Under the pieces are notes generated by a model. That model saw only the letters and a program-made list of their open reading frames with translations, was not told the DNA's origin and did not search any database. A stretch of DNA of 57,165 nt from a virus. Shown here one piece after another: positions 48,501 through 55,533 of this stretch (positions are counted from its first letter, which is position 1; every line of letters begins with the position of its first letter). The DNA is taken from positions 1 to 57,165 of the IMG/VR virus record IMGVR_UViG_3300032087_006388. One strand, given 5' to 3'. The position numbers and the translations under genes are program-made.

Positions 48501-51131
48501 GCACCAACAGTTGGAGCAAGCAATAGATACAATGAAAATGAATATATACAAGATTATACATGGAGTAATGTGTCCGCAGATTTAAGCTCAATAACACTGC
48601 CTGCAAAATCTTCTAATAATGATGGATCAGGCTCTCATTACACAATGAATTACATGGTAAATTTAGGTCAAGGAAATCTAATTCCAGCTGGTGCATTTAA
48701 TTGTTATGGATGTAATGATATGGTTACATTGAAAGATGATCTTTGGGCGAACCCTCCAATACCTTTTGGCCCTAGCAGTTACAGCTTCTCATCGTTTGGT
48801 TTCATGAGAAGGAATGATGGATTTGTATATAGCAATGCATTTGAACAAAGGGTATATTCCAGCGGCAGGAGCTTTACGACAGCGCCTCAATATAATAACA
48901 TTAATACAGGATTGCCTCCGTTTTTTGTAGGAAGATTTCCTGCAAGAAAAATTTCTGAATTGCAAGGGACATCCGTAATTTTTAGATGTGAGTCAGCTAG
49001 TGAAAACGGAAAATTTATACAAAAACCCCTTTCTATTCTAGAGAGAATTCCTTCCAGGAAAAACATGACAGTTTATGGCAGATATGGTGATTTGATGCGG
49101 GGTGGAGACAAAAGTTTATTAGAAAATAATTACAATGATCATAATTTATCAAATTTTTCGGAAAGCTTGATGTTTTTTGCAGACAACCTTTCCAATCCAT
49201 CAGGCAGTGGAATAGGATCTGGACTTAACAAGAAAAACAAAATAGAATATATCGATCTTAGTAAAATGGTAGTCTTTAATGGAGCAAGCAGAATGCTGGG
49301 AGGATTTTTCAATAATTTAATTGTTGATGACCTTGATTTAAGTTCTATAGATTTGACAAACAATTCTATTACTACTCCTTGTATAGAGGGTGCGAAAATA
49401 AAAAACCTTAAGTATTTTACGATCAATGATGACAACTTGTCAGTCGAAACATTACTGGGATCTCGTTTAGACATGACATCCAAACTTGAAGAGCTTCACA
49501 CAAACCTAAATAAACCTTCTTCTTTACCTATAGAAGACAGATATTGGTACAAAATATTAAGACCTCACTTGAGTGGAGATAAAAATTGGGGAGCTGATGC
49601 AAGTCCATATATATATGGTACTACAAATTACCCTGATGGCGTTTCATCATGGCCGCAGCCCGAAATGGGACAACTTTATAAACATAGTACCGATGCTTAT
49701 GGATACATAAACTCATACGGCAATAACATAAGACTCGGTATTGTTAAAATGGATAGTGGTCCGAAAAATTTTTATAATGGAGACTGGAGTGCAGGCGATA
49801 TAGTTTGGATGGGAATGTCAGTTGCAGAAGATATAGATGAAAGCGGAGAGCTTTACATTGAAGGATCAACTCTTCCTGGAGGAAAAATTATTCTAAAAAA
49901 AGCAGGTTCAACAGATGCGGTATCTCATGGAGGACAAACTTATACATATACAGCAATAGCTCCAGAGCTTGAACATAGCATACCTTCATACAATTATAAT
50001 TGGAGTGATTCGAAAAATCGAAGGTTTAGATTTACTAACCAATTTATAAAAATGGATTTTGATTTGCGAGATGATGTACAGCTAAAATGCGATTATACAC
50101 ATTATCAAAACAAGTCATTAACCCAGATTATTAACGAATTGCCTAAAAAGTATTATAAAGATGGAGAATACTATTATGATTTTGAAAAGGCTAGAAAATT
50201 GATGCCCTTTTTGTTATACAGAATGATCTGTACAGATCACTTGCATTCAACAAGGGGATCTCATACATTTGACTCTACTACCGCTCTGGAAGTTGAGGCA
50301 TCAATACTAGGTAGTCAAAAAACAATTAGATCATTTGGTACAATTTGCGCCTCTGAATTTTCCTCTTTAGAAAATTTAGATATGTCTAATGTTAAGGCCA
50401 GATATGCTGGTATTCACAATCTTTCAGTCCATGGAATGAATATCAAAAAGGGCGCTAATTTAGATATTGGTTGGATGAAGCATTTGCCTCAGTTCGGAGG
50501 TAATCCAGCTCATAATAGAAGGTCGGGCAATCCTTTGGTTTTCAATATAGATTGCTATGTCAACTCTCAATCTAAATTTTTAGATTGGATCGAATCTTTT
50601 GAGAAATTAAAAGATAGTGAAATACAAATGCCGTCTTGGTTTATAGGATCCAGAAATGAAAAATATTTAAATGAGTTTTATGATTACTTAAAGAGTACAG
50701 GTGAGTATTCTGCTAATACTGGCGATATGAGCACAACTGTTGCTGGAAGCCCGCCGATAGATTCAGATGCCCTAGGTTCTTTTTCGAATGCTAGATATGC
50801 CAAATCACTTTATTTTCTTTCAGATACGGAAAATGCAGACGATAATCAAATTCCCTTGCCTGATCATTTAAATGTCACAATTAGCAATTATGATTTTGTT
50901 ATTGAGCGAGGAGCGCGGTATAAGTATTCTTTGCTCTTTAATTACGAACCAATTGTTTTGAAATCTTTTATGGATAATAATTCTTGGCCAAATTCTCAAG
51001 ACTACATAAAAGAAGGAAGAAATAAATTAGGACCATTAAGTTCTTATTCAATTGCTAGGCCACACATAAATATTGGTAGAGCAGATCTGGAAAATTATGG
51101 TTATTATAGTAGATTGTGGATGCAAAAATAA
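36510..51131 (+). CDS. giant virion protein with embedded trypsin-like protease domain (4873 aa)
   Basis: One uninterrupted frame of 14.6 kb. Residues about 195-475 form a chymotrypsin-type protease: His234 in CALTNGHVV, Asp307 in SCDAALIAIK, and Ser459 in AGDSGSVIYAY. Further on are stretches of BspA-like repeats, a calcium-binding thrombospondin-3-like segment (residues 2722-2740, DSLDSDFDGYPDIIDPAP) and a PKD-like GVLINWGDGQV near 2855. No signal peptide. Best guess: a fibre or adhesin of the tail, possibly processed by its own protease domain. It could instead be several structural parts cleaved apart. It follows the 847-residue relative by 12 nt. Confidence 0.75.
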   Translation: MNQELKSNQLIKRQQALFDQIIAKYGDQFHSICLDKAQKGSSIENCVVFGLPKKKPLSELKDSEVLPTEIDVPGIGVMKVDVQETRIATLDGNFIDGYLNQEINSSIDQAQEQASLSKNYPHYLLDGFLDPSSGVNYEASIETMGHSEESPTPIENWKYAEVNQTDDGSLLWTQIYTRCASESSRDLSPQNQKNDFIKSGIVISAEGMGGAIGTLGALVVDKDDNSLCALTNGHVVSKNLFVTKKRVGEYSENILGKKVYHGDLVQQNRDAWTEDDQIGIIKKSVPLGIVGTDTSADLFTAEDVSCDAALIAIKASKVNVDSWKLAGDDANALMNQAAKFMDAEDFSFFLEDSMAYNYISDIGGGKKDEPLMVFSGRSSGFHNSHENNNRIRSLGPAYGVKVGYSQGGVTKYLWIRGAFVIADQDWDFRYADHVDGAEGDPQISQGSLFCQNTIMAGDSGSVIYAYTNTFAKNSDGSPHKIAVPQNEAVLNELNRTADANGKWTKTLTEVMEDLGINSVVSHIYYDFGPHIAQKLDTSLLSEDNVLKALQGQTLDPNGDNGTEKRWRMAGQAFAAEIVTQDIINEEGESETIQYSTRGFCQPMHRIADLLNIKEWDGGLDNINYNIREDNSYTESLVFSKGQSDVYNISLNEKNYYQAGGITKAEGREYTAAIEAKTNLTKSNYPFDETMPPLSEWMTFDSFDIEVAEGGSVQSGLNNPRKYPIWLKLNNLSIDLSKLPEEVLRMPTGAMHMDAVLMDANAVFNVEDWYTDTKLSGMPDQGLFYHQENSTTKAYASWRIFSRAGEIASKDTVKKSYPLYLKEFDGKTKFKGYQIKFPLGGGIGYDFDLDQTSQTYSFNKEKTELSAYFEYLPWTVSGNSISFNATPNDIESWLGTKSLKLVFVLWKNDTFDVGNSTRIGRSVNFSRQTQSYLIQTTAIADDITSADVVSYTPGIQESDDKLSRYESLDQAQRKLRILFDSDHLGGPNPHKGIKDSNGLSVGNKFKCQQIKLSQSASKYTYKFETTAIATKGFQELMPGAVLTIDWSDAPDHPVGISTTPDGTHGGGDLYSEVEIDLATKTTKCYFKMADTLGGEYYVPDSAAPGLKEFRTTTKLDFYVYCTSHSGMGFPLQFIDIRDDHKELYINSWLPKKIFLPINHVGPGGATILWNSLDRTSDVLPVVNLEGNTKFSARQMYWTATELTGASTYNGWRHPYNPWRDDWTLESSDANLAKCLNYGDCEDLQQAQRTTYVDEAEIGTDDAYSNQEKFNLHGQGWEMNDKVNDLTYSLDNQWIILEENQVQRGDVFEVVVLGDVRSFGLHEDWFNENNELKSFSRNKDKWAKKYLAAYKSSFSFGIKNISYPSWIDCKWYHTFDGSSLDTISGLNKPISNPSVMVNTFSNLVNVLDHTSFNLAFSDFSNAQIMEQIFANSRISSDLQKIVFDSNYQITNGIAENLAELAERSGCQLEIKQANLAKYNARFNEFAIVERALDPADTTVVFAESLVDFAVGVEIKFLRDRTFGNGDTITAGTVIEISGYTEGNLNFQINYLDVIRDISTSELDDLYEFVNGDKPVLYFNGGSLPSVDLQQRLLAAGVVAHIGRSSSLGKIKDLTKYFAGKSVNGQDLNYLIGLINQRGIDPNANFTKFCYNANISNADFSSITLESPDFTKMFQGSIISGLKLPTVLNGAYSVKDMFESSTITGTLDLDAIVDVGTESVESCFYNTTTSTSIDITSWKFSEIKLFEYMDEFILNSYLHDFKVSQTSQSIILNSADFWFRSLNITDVRKVGRSEYRTYEDTSNGVYIPYEDDTEWNNFNRIGVEPGEEDFSDPDWTWKPVGKIKNSWFEMDHSPDYSTWSWRNDGGQDLYDGDGQWYNGKFLTNLTFDDVTTDYDSAIRGFGRFDFEVDEVEWNHLNGSPTNTFATRSAHLRLNWETNNFEIVNGYRDILTIISDAGNYTGGINGNFSATPDLFPSGKGVQKYITQTNGLEVFTSHIKLELTLDVYRLHFFVHLGKYYNSESKLFSYDKYKGVNGKFPMVHFYFEKQVNDFTESEKSEIYNYIETLNIKDYAVSPTNPRYNITNKKYANESPFLFGPKIADKYLTISEQYSNTGGTGTPARFYSKNVSFGEGGSGDVEVLDVRAKFYPYNLLSENKLTENNELHIPVPFVEYNSWNHGTQNSYAYPLMLRWGGVEEDVHLRFLGSYIQSMGNHPMYDLSIRNKNVKSEPAQIYVIADGTEVLGETYYITNGSSVQAIELEEQNILILVLGIEILDVNSIESNQITQRLEAWVDSMITINQPYPDMDPSYYVIDYSGLETALQDAVSSTNNFEVFIPGWTVDPQQVFLTLFYPRWNTDFNKGTSALSSLSLYKDADRTIPANSDGGYVYAGNGQHLLNLYYKWSYSYDTQDFLRPGSLIVLDPSETDITYTTNTTNNSTTTITPSNICMVVKVDKNNIYFVKTGDTVNVSNDSINYGVHDNNDFSGFAFRAPNIGMSPTVDLIVTGGTTEEPTYAKHSEYPSLSKSLRNTTFHKITPRIMHTDQSWTSVTNNDWEENKVYFTAQKTNGETLDGTIILHPIREGEDEGKLIDQYPIGETEKLFGVKGTYAIYIDSNDFQDTNFYKAELESEYESVLDIPTIDSSKYDEYPVPKSNLGHYKGAVGSKWVILNYDPLEDGFTKIRGKYTNGNNEVLSTAPFQKFNHIIGLVPNGEYNNPYDPGKDSLRDSLDSDFDGYPDIIDPAPFDQSIPGNTIITVEYHDATEYQNAYASFGLGSHKGDFGSSGRLSSDVQTINMFNDDPSNITQLYNWNAGANQVTIALVAGDVEIEDDWQNHDLPVTYPWTSPTYTQTHDGFGIPDGVLINWGDGQVTSAHVNNADSYVEETKELLGYSQNFYSGSVPQDQWKNLEPGTYRIYFFKHTYLDAGDKTVNITGPLKHFTIMADDIGQMGVDERDRSRNLGLVSKSLLSNSEYLNWTESNFRIKGFSVVGGADTFTLGSPFYSLFPRDFFDDDRDEVIEAHIDGISWIKEPILYQHARPSAWTLPSDITFRSYVWETNWGENSQEGVSNDYIDQTWHANNYKFSSYFINDLGVPAGLNNNQWTQGFYEGEFFWSSFSSPITPLGIMTSLLSTYPYGSESDRYSNSDLQSIWVKNPNHLPQSDFFDWDETSPVVAGDMIGCLGQELSLTPQILIDNISDNNEEFLEKIKDAVGSGNTHNLETEFGYLYYEMHIDRNNKAPDGIIRDDTGQIADTMTAYGVYQSRVHQPPTETDFIDFDGTQTDGTYLAYGDWQFTGNMQYEYDVRGSTKTLKSADHKNDRFRVLWLPSIGDQEKITVTLTGDGTSTVATLFIAAAASQVYQNSNIQSTVPSEISGHNPLFNVPIIYSEIILPSGWTWELELKIDLYLNEKHMFKTRKLINGNHVETKTCPSETWLVVERNDTEITVVPNNLKSIFNREQDELLNDSLHQRVMTQIDGANSTGFIGKDLYYDVLLDHEKASNADYGHATDGSLVLNHDISSLPLVKLLGSNNHTDFRQWNRNSSNPISSFVSSNDSPVLLNNVHYLEATGTALTNSYGQTRTTVTRDSELAVLAWNKLNANGNVPSSISYTFEDIGYANSTTYQAGEHPLNEKFEGLIRNDLNLGKKIIKYHNYGNPHTGFGVFFNHTRKEIVDWSWGSYSAQNKHIDGTTGHISPLMFSDVGMFEPVLTSYHTGGLRNRFVPNSRVYNEIQNPFFNPSALLKEQNILKRVEIAVPSFSWTDPESEWAEPSASLKFLDVIDRYKGGEEGVMKLLEDSQLAGVFNGDGHYATSRFGSTHQFRFKDLIKSESIQNKPQLIKITTIQEGGSYGRSQLAMPVGLIEGGSKIVLGLITQDTGNSLYFYDSVQGSYHLYNSLNSLTPKVSHRNWLVYHSMYYNRIEGIAAFAVFNVSDRGTVWDVYKEDLYEWNLKYTNSKNPLKLKLKFSERGSFWEKTKPKHHDPDIVNTNQTRKYFGLDCSQPMKVLAPTVGASNRYNENEYIQDYTWSNVSADLSSITLPAKSSNNDGSGSHYTMNYMVNLGQGNLIPAGAFNCYGCNDMVTLKDDLWANPPIPFGPSSYSFSSFGFMRRNDGFVYSNAFEQRVYSSGRSFTTAPQYNNINTGLPPFFVGRFPARKISELQGTSVIFRCESASENGKFIQKPLSILERIPSRKNMTVYGRYGDLMRGGDKSLLENNYNDHNLSNFSESLMFFADNLSNPSGSGIGSGLNKKNKIEYIDLSKMVVFNGASRMLGGFFNNLIVDDLDLSSIDLTNNSITTPCIEGAKIKNLKYFTINDDNLSVETLLGSRLDMTSKLEELHTNLNKPSSLPIEDRYWYKILRPHLSGDKNWGADASPYIYGTTNYPDGVSSWPQPEMGQLYKHSTDAYGYINSYGNNIRLGIVKMDSGPKNFYNGDWSAGDIVWMGMSVAEDIDESGELYIEGSTLPGGKIILKKAGSTDAVSHGGQTYTYTAIAPELEHSIPSYNYNWSDSKNRRFRFTNQFIKMDFDLRDDVQLKCDYTHYQNKSLTQIINELPKKYYKDGEYYYDFEKARKLMPFLLYRMICTDHLHSTRGSHTFDSTTALEVEASILGSQKTIRSFGTICASEFSSLENLDMSNVKARYAGIHNLSVHGMNIKKGANLDIGWMKHLPQFGGNPAHNRRSGNPLVFNIDCYVNSQSKFLDWIESFEKLKDSEIQMPSWFIGSRNEKYLNEFYDYLKSTGEYSANTGDMSTTVAGSPPIDSDALGSFSNARYAKSLYFLSDTENADDNQIPLPDHLNVTISNYDFVIERGARYKYSLLFNYEPIVLKSFMDNNSWPNSQDYIKEGRNKLGPLSSYSIARPHINIGRADLENYGYYSRLWMQK

Positions 51132-51173
51132 AAGTAAAGTATAAAGTTAACTTTTAGACTTTTATAATTTGCC

Positions 51174-51183
51174 GTGTATAATA
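51174..51183 (+). promoter_or_regulatory. late-type promoter motif GTGTATAATA
   Basis: Starts 14 nt before the portal ATG. The contained TATAAT-like element lies too close for a long leader. Confidence 0.55.
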
Positions 51184-51187
51184 TTAC

Positions 51188-53200
51188 ATGGGAGAAAAAA
51201 GAAAATACATCAAGAAGTCTAATTATTGGTCTAAATTCAAAGATAAACCTATTGAAAAATCTATAGCAAATACTGTGGAGCCAGTGAGTGCTGGAGATAC
51301 ATACTATGTTTCTTCTGCGGCTTGCTATACAGGGGGACAATCGGGGTCTACGCGTGGAAGATCATCGCATAATCCATCAAGAGTAAAAAACAACAAATAT
51401 ACCAACATAAGAGAGGGTATGCTTCCATATACAACTTCAAGAGATGGGGTTGACGTAAGAGATGCAATAGAACTTTGTCAAAAAGCATATGCAAATGTTC
51501 CTATATTTAGGAACGCAATAGATATTATGGCGGAGCTGGCAAATTCTCCAATTTATGTAGAAGGAGGAAATGAAGCTGCTAGAAATTTTGTGGAAAAATG
51601 GTTTTCTAAAATTAATCTATGGGCATTAAAAGATCAGTATTTTAGAGAGTACTATAGGAGCGGAAACGTATTTCTTTATAGATTGGACGGGAAATTTACA
51701 ACCGAAGATTTTATTAAATTAAATAAAATATATGGATCTACGAATTTAATTAAACCTAATCATATACCAGTTAGATATGTTTTACTTAATCCTTATGATA
51801 TAATCGCAACACGCAGCACATCTTTTAAAACAAATTCTTACAAGAAAATACTTTCTGAATATGAACTAGAAAGACTTCAAACTCCCAAAACAGAAGAAGA
51901 TAAAGAAATATTTAATAGTTTGCCTGAGGAAGTCAAAAAAAGAATAAAAGAAGGTGGTTGGGCACAGCAAGGAATTAATGTAGATTTAGATCCAGCAAAA
52001 TTAAGCCATTCTTTTTATAAGAAGCAAGATTACGAACCATTTGCAATACCTTTTGGATTTCCTGTGCTTGATGATATAAATTGGAAAATAGAATTAAAAA
52101 AGGTTGACCAAGCAATCAGCAGAACCATAGAGAATGTTATTCTTTTAATAACAATGGGTAATGATCCAGATAAAGGAGGAATCAATCCAAATAATTTAAA
52201 TGCCATGCAATCTCTATTTCAGAACGAAAGTGTGGGAAGAGTTTTAGTTGCAGATTACACAACCAAAGCAGAATTTATTTTACCTGACATAAGCAAGATT
52301 ATTGGCCCGCAAAAATATGAAATTGTAAATGAAGATATTCGTCAAGGATTGCAAAATGTCATAGTTGGGGATGAAAAATACAAAAACACCCAAGTTAAAG
52401 CAGAAATTTTTCTAGAAAGATTAAAAGAAGCGAGACAATCATTTGTTCATAATTTTTTACAGCCTCAAATTAAATTAGTTTGCCAGCATATGGGATTTAA
52501 GTCTTATCCGACTGCAAAATTTGAGGAAATTGACATCAAGGACGAAGTTCAATTACAGCGGGTTGTAACTAGATTAATAGAGATGGGGATCTTAACTCCA
52601 GAGCAAGGAATAAATGCGATTAAAACTGGAATATATCCAAGAGCTGAAGATATTGAACCTGCACAAGAAAGATATCTTGAAAAAAGAAAAGAAGGAATGT
52701 ACAATCCATTAGTTGGCGGACTTCCAATGATTGATGTTGATGGAGATGGAACTGTCGACACCGCTGGCCCAAGTCAAGATGAAACGCCAAATAGCAATAA
52801 AACTCCAACAAAAAAGAGTGGGGGTAGACCAGTCGGGAGACCGAAGGGAACTACTGGAATTCCTCGCAGCGTTAATGCTAAAGAAATATATTCAAGAAAA
52901 GATATTCAAAACATTGTTTACAAGATAGAAGAATTGAAAAGCTATATCGATGCATCTTTAATAGAAAAATACAAAGTTAAACAATTAAATGATGATCAAA
53001 AAGATTTGAGTCAAAATTTATGTACATCCATTGTTTTATCTAAAGAAAAGAATATGTGGAAAAGAACTGCAACCAGCTGTTTAAAGAATTTTGAAAACAT
53101 AGAAAAGCTTTCTTTTATTAGTGATATTGTGGAAATATCTGAAGACCATCAACTTGAGACTTATCCAGCCGCATTGCTATATCATAGTAAAAATAAGTAA
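51188..53200 (+). CDS. portal protein (670 aa)
   Basis: Portal signatures: an N-terminal segment with RDAIELCQKAYANVPIFRNAIDIMAELA, the stem-region DQYFREYYRSGNVFLYRL, VLLNPYDI, and the long C-terminal helices (VDQAISRTIENVILLITMG, later QLQRVVTRLIEMGILTPEQGINAIKTG). The portal forms the dodecameric DNA gate of the head. After residue about 510 come a calcium-loop-like DVDGDGTVD and an AT-hook-like GGRPVGRPKG, then a helical tail of about 100 residues not usual for portals. Start is by ATG after the late motif. Confidence 0.85.
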   Translation: MGEKRKYIKKSNYWSKFKDKPIEKSIANTVEPVSAGDTYYVSSAACYTGGQSGSTRGRSSHNPSRVKNNKYTNIREGMLPYTTSRDGVDVRDAIELCQKAYANVPIFRNAIDIMAELANSPIYVEGGNEAARNFVEKWFSKINLWALKDQYFREYYRSGNVFLYRLDGKFTTEDFIKLNKIYGSTNLIKPNHIPVRYVLLNPYDIIATRSTSFKTNSYKKILSEYELERLQTPKTEEDKEIFNSLPEEVKKRIKEGGWAQQGINVDLDPAKLSHSFYKKQDYEPFAIPFGFPVLDDINWKIELKKVDQAISRTIENVILLITMGNDPDKGGINPNNLNAMQSLFQNESVGRVLVADYTTKAEFILPDISKIIGPQKYEIVNEDIRQGLQNVIVGDEKYKNTQVKAEIFLERLKEARQSFVHNFLQPQIKLVCQHMGFKSYPTAKFEEIDIKDEVQLQRVVTRLIEMGILTPEQGINAIKTGIYPRAEDIEPAQERYLEKRKEGMYNPLVGGLPMIDVDGDGTVDTAGPSQDETPNSNKTPTKKSGGRPVGRPKGTTGIPRSVNAKEIYSRKDIQNIVYKIEELKSYIDASLIEKYKVKQLNDDQKDLSQNLCTSIVLSKEKNMWKRTATSCLKNFENIEKLSFISDIVEISEDHQLETYPAALLYHSKNK

Positions 53201-53213
53201 TTAAGTTTTTTTT

Positions 53214-53223
53214 GTGTATATAA
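53214..53223 (+). promoter_or_regulatory. late-type promoter motif GTGTATATAA
   Basis: Starts 16 nt before the protease-scaffold ATG at 53230. Confidence 0.55.
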
Positions 53224-53229
53224 TATAAT

Positions 53230-54861
53230 ATGCGCAAGCCATTTAAATATACAACATCGTTTGATAGCGAAATAGTAGCGTCAGATGAAAACATAAAAGA
53301 GTCTCCTCAGATTCTGCAGGCATCATTAGATTCATTAAAAAGTTTAATGCCTGCTGATATTGACTTAGAGGCTAATATTGATTTGCTTGCTGTAGCATTT
53401 AACGCCGCAGTAGTCAATGTTTTTAATAGAAATCATGATGGTATAAATACAGATGTGGCGAAAGCAGTATACAAATACTTTTTACATAAGCCAACTAATA
53501 TAGAACACAAAAAAGAAAAAGTAGTTGGGCATATTGTATCTTCTGGTCTTTCTTCTTTTGGTGATAATAAATTAATTTCAGAAGAGGCAATTGGAGGAGA
53601 GTATGATCCATTTAATATAGCGTTATCCGCCGTTATATATAAAACTGTAAATAAAGATTTCGCTAATTTAGTAGAAAGATCTTTAAATAAAGAAGATTCA
53701 TTATTTAACGCAATATCCGCAAGCTGGGAAATTGGATTTAATGATTTTGTTATTGCAGTGGGAAGCAAGAACCTAAAAGAGGCTGAAATTATATCTGACC
53801 CAAAACACATAGAAGAATTCAAGGGATACTTAAAAGCTTTTGACGGAGAAGGGTTGATGGATGACGGAACCGAAATATACCGCTTGGTTTCTGGGGATGT
53901 ATATCCTCTGGGAATCGGATTTACTACCAATCCAGCAGCTAATGTAAAGGGATTAGTACAGTTAGAAAATAAAAAAAAAGAGGAAGAAGTTGTTGAGGCC
54001 GAACATGAAGAACCAGAAAAAATAGAGATCGATTTGAGTAATTTTTTAAAAAAAATAATAAAAAGTAAAAAAAATTTTTCACATAACACAAAAGAAACTG
54101 TAATTTCAAACAAAGATAATTTTAATTCAGACATTAATACAATGGAAATGAAAGACCTAATCAAAGAACTAAAAGAAACCATTCAGGCTTCTACTTCTGA
54201 TAAATTTTCGGAAGAAGCTGTCGCGAATGTAATTAAAGTAGTAACTGAAGCCATCAAGGATCGCAGTGAATCTTATGTTGCTGAGCGCGCAGAAATCGAA
54301 AAACAAAAAGAAGAATTGGCTCAAGCCAAAACTGAAGCTGAAGAAAAAGTTAAACAAATGGAAGAGCAACTTGCTTCCACTCAAGAGAAACTCACTCAAA
54401 TCGAGTCAGAACAACAAGCCGCTAAGGCATCTCAGTTGTTTAATGATCGAATGGATTCGCTTGATTCAGAATACGAATTATCAGACGAAGATCGTAAGAT
54501 CATCGCTTCTGACATAAAAGATCTTGATGATTCTGAAGAAGGTTTTGCTTCTTATCAAGAGAGAATGGCTGTTGTATATAGCCACAAGAGCAAAAAGTTC
54601 CTCGAAGAGCAAGAAAAACAATTTAACGAAAAAGTAGAAGCTGCTGTACAGGAAAAGATTTCTAAAATGTCTTCATCTGAGGCCTCTACTGAAGAAGTTA
54701 CCGAAGAAGTTGTCGAAGAAAGCGTAGAAGAAGTTCTTGACAGCGTTGAAGCTTCGGAAGATATTTCCTCGAACAACGGTGAGTCGACGGAAAAAGAACT
54801 TACGCTGGCGGAAAAGTTCCAACAAGCGTTTTCAAAAGAATCTATAACAATTAAATATTAA
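53230..54861 (+). CDS. prohead protease fused to scaffold protein (543 aa)
   Basis: Residues 1-245 look like a prohead maturation protease: KPTNIEHKKEKVVGHIV with the catalytic-type His, then NAISASWEIGFNDF with the usual Ser of the SWE motif. Residues about 305-543 are a long acidic coiled coil (Glu/Lys/Gln/Ala), the scaffold around which the capsid assembles. Met305 (ATG at 54142) and Met307 begin the coiled-coil part, and codon use changes there toward that of the capsid gene. A separate scaffold product from an internal start is therefore plausible, though I see no strong Shine-Dalgarno. Confidence 0.8.
   Translation: MRKPFKYTTSFDSEIVASDENIKESPQILQASLDSLKSLMPADIDLEANIDLLAVAFNAAVVNVFNRNHDGINTDVAKAVYKYFLHKPTNIEHKKEKVVGHIVSSGLSSFGDNKLISEEAIGGEYDPFNIALSAVIYKTVNKDFANLVERSLNKEDSLFNAISASWEIGFNDFVIAVGSKNLKEAEIISDPKHIEEFKGYLKAFDGEGLMDDGTEIYRLVSGDVYPLGIGFTTNPAANVKGLVQLENKKKEEEVVEAEHEEPEKIEIDLSNFLKKIIKSKKNFSHNTKETVISNKDNFNSDINTMEMKDLIKELKETIQASTSDKFSEEAVANVIKVVTEAIKDRSESYVAERAEIEKQKEELAQAKTEAEEKVKQMEEQLASTQEKLTQIESEQQAAKASQLFNDRMDSLDSEYELSDEDRKIIASDIKDLDDSEEGFASYQERMAVVYSHKSKKFLEEQEKQFNEKVEAAVQEKISKMSSSEASTEEVTEEVVEESVEEVLDSVEASEDISSNNGESTEKELTLAEKFQQAFSKESITIKY
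54142..54861 (+). CDS. possible internally initiated scaffold protein (239 aa)
   Basis: In-frame within the protease-scaffold gene from ATG 54142 (MEMKDLIKELKETIQAST...). Nested scaffold genes of this type are known in lambda (C/Nu3) and other phages. Arg codons shift from mostly AGA to CGT/CGC after this point. No clear ribosome-binding site, so confidence is low. Confidence 0.35.
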   Translation: MEMKDLIKELKETIQASTSDKFSEEAVANVIKVVTEAIKDRSESYVAERAEIEKQKEELAQAKTEAEEKVKQMEEQLASTQEKLTQIESEQQAAKASQLFNDRMDSLDSEYELSDEDRKIIASDIKDLDDSEEGFASYQERMAVVYSHKSKKFLEEQEKQFNEKVEAAVQEKISKMSSSEASTEEVTEEVVEESVEEVLDSVEASEDISSNNGESTEKELTLAEKFQQAFSKESITIKY

Positions 54862-54867
54862 TACATC

Positions 54868-55500
54868 ATGGCACACAGATTATTACCATTCAGACAGTAT
54901 GACGAAAACGATGTTGTAAATCTTTTTGCGCTGGACATTTCTAGTATCTCAGATTTTCAAACAAAGTTGCCATCATCTGACGGCATTAACGCAGACGGAG
55001 TTCTGGTAAAAGTTTCCAATGGAGACGGTACTGGAGGAGACGTTAACGATTACGGAACAGAAAATGGCGACATTTTCGCTACTTATAGTTCCCCTATCGG
55101 ACGCAACCCTTATCCATTCAATCCATTGCGAGTACAACCAGCAGCTGCTGGAGACACAGCAGCTATTGGACTTACATTGAACCAAACTCTTCACGTTGAC
55201 GAAAACGGAGAAAAACTTCTTTTCAATCCTGTAAAGAAAGATGAGCTTCAAGCAGTTCTTTCTGGTCAAACAGTACCTGTTCTTTCCAAAGGGATAGTTA
55301 CATTAAGCGAGGTAGCATTTGAGGTAGCACCAACAACTGCTGGAGATGGACTTTATCCTGGCGCTGAAGGAAAACTAACCACAGTTGACGGTGGTGGATC
55401 AAAAGTAGCAACAGTATTGAGTTCTGGAACTCGTACATCTTCTGCAGTTGGAACCGACAGCTTGGCTGGAAACTACTTTGTAATCAAGCTCGATTGCTAA
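54868..55500 (+). CDS. probable capsid decoration protein (210 aa)
   Basis: Starts 6 nt after the scaffold stop. Glycine- and beta-strand-rich, no cysteine except near the end, no signal peptide. By position (between scaffold and major capsid) and composition it suits a head decoration or stabilising protein like lambda D or Psu-type proteins. No sequence motif proves this. Codon use resembles the capsid gene, which suggests high expression. Confidence 0.55.
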   Translation: MAHRLLPFRQYDENDVVNLFALDISSISDFQTKLPSSDGINADGVLVKVSNGDGTGGDVNDYGTENGDIFATYSSPIGRNPYPFNPLRVQPAAAGDTAAIGLTLNQTLHVDENGEKLLFNPVKKDELQAVLSGQTVPVLSKGIVTLSEVAFEVAPTTAGDGLYPGAEGKLTTVDGGGSKVATVLSSGTRTSSAVGTDSLAGNYFVIKLDC

Positions 55501-55533
55501 ACGATAACAATTTAACAAAAAAAAGGTTAAACA

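Noticed and set aside
36510-51131. Many antisense frames of 60-110 codons inside the giant gene
   Set aside because: They lie entirely inside a single uninterrupted 14.6-kb frame, have no ribosome-binding sites or late motifs and read as composition artefacts.
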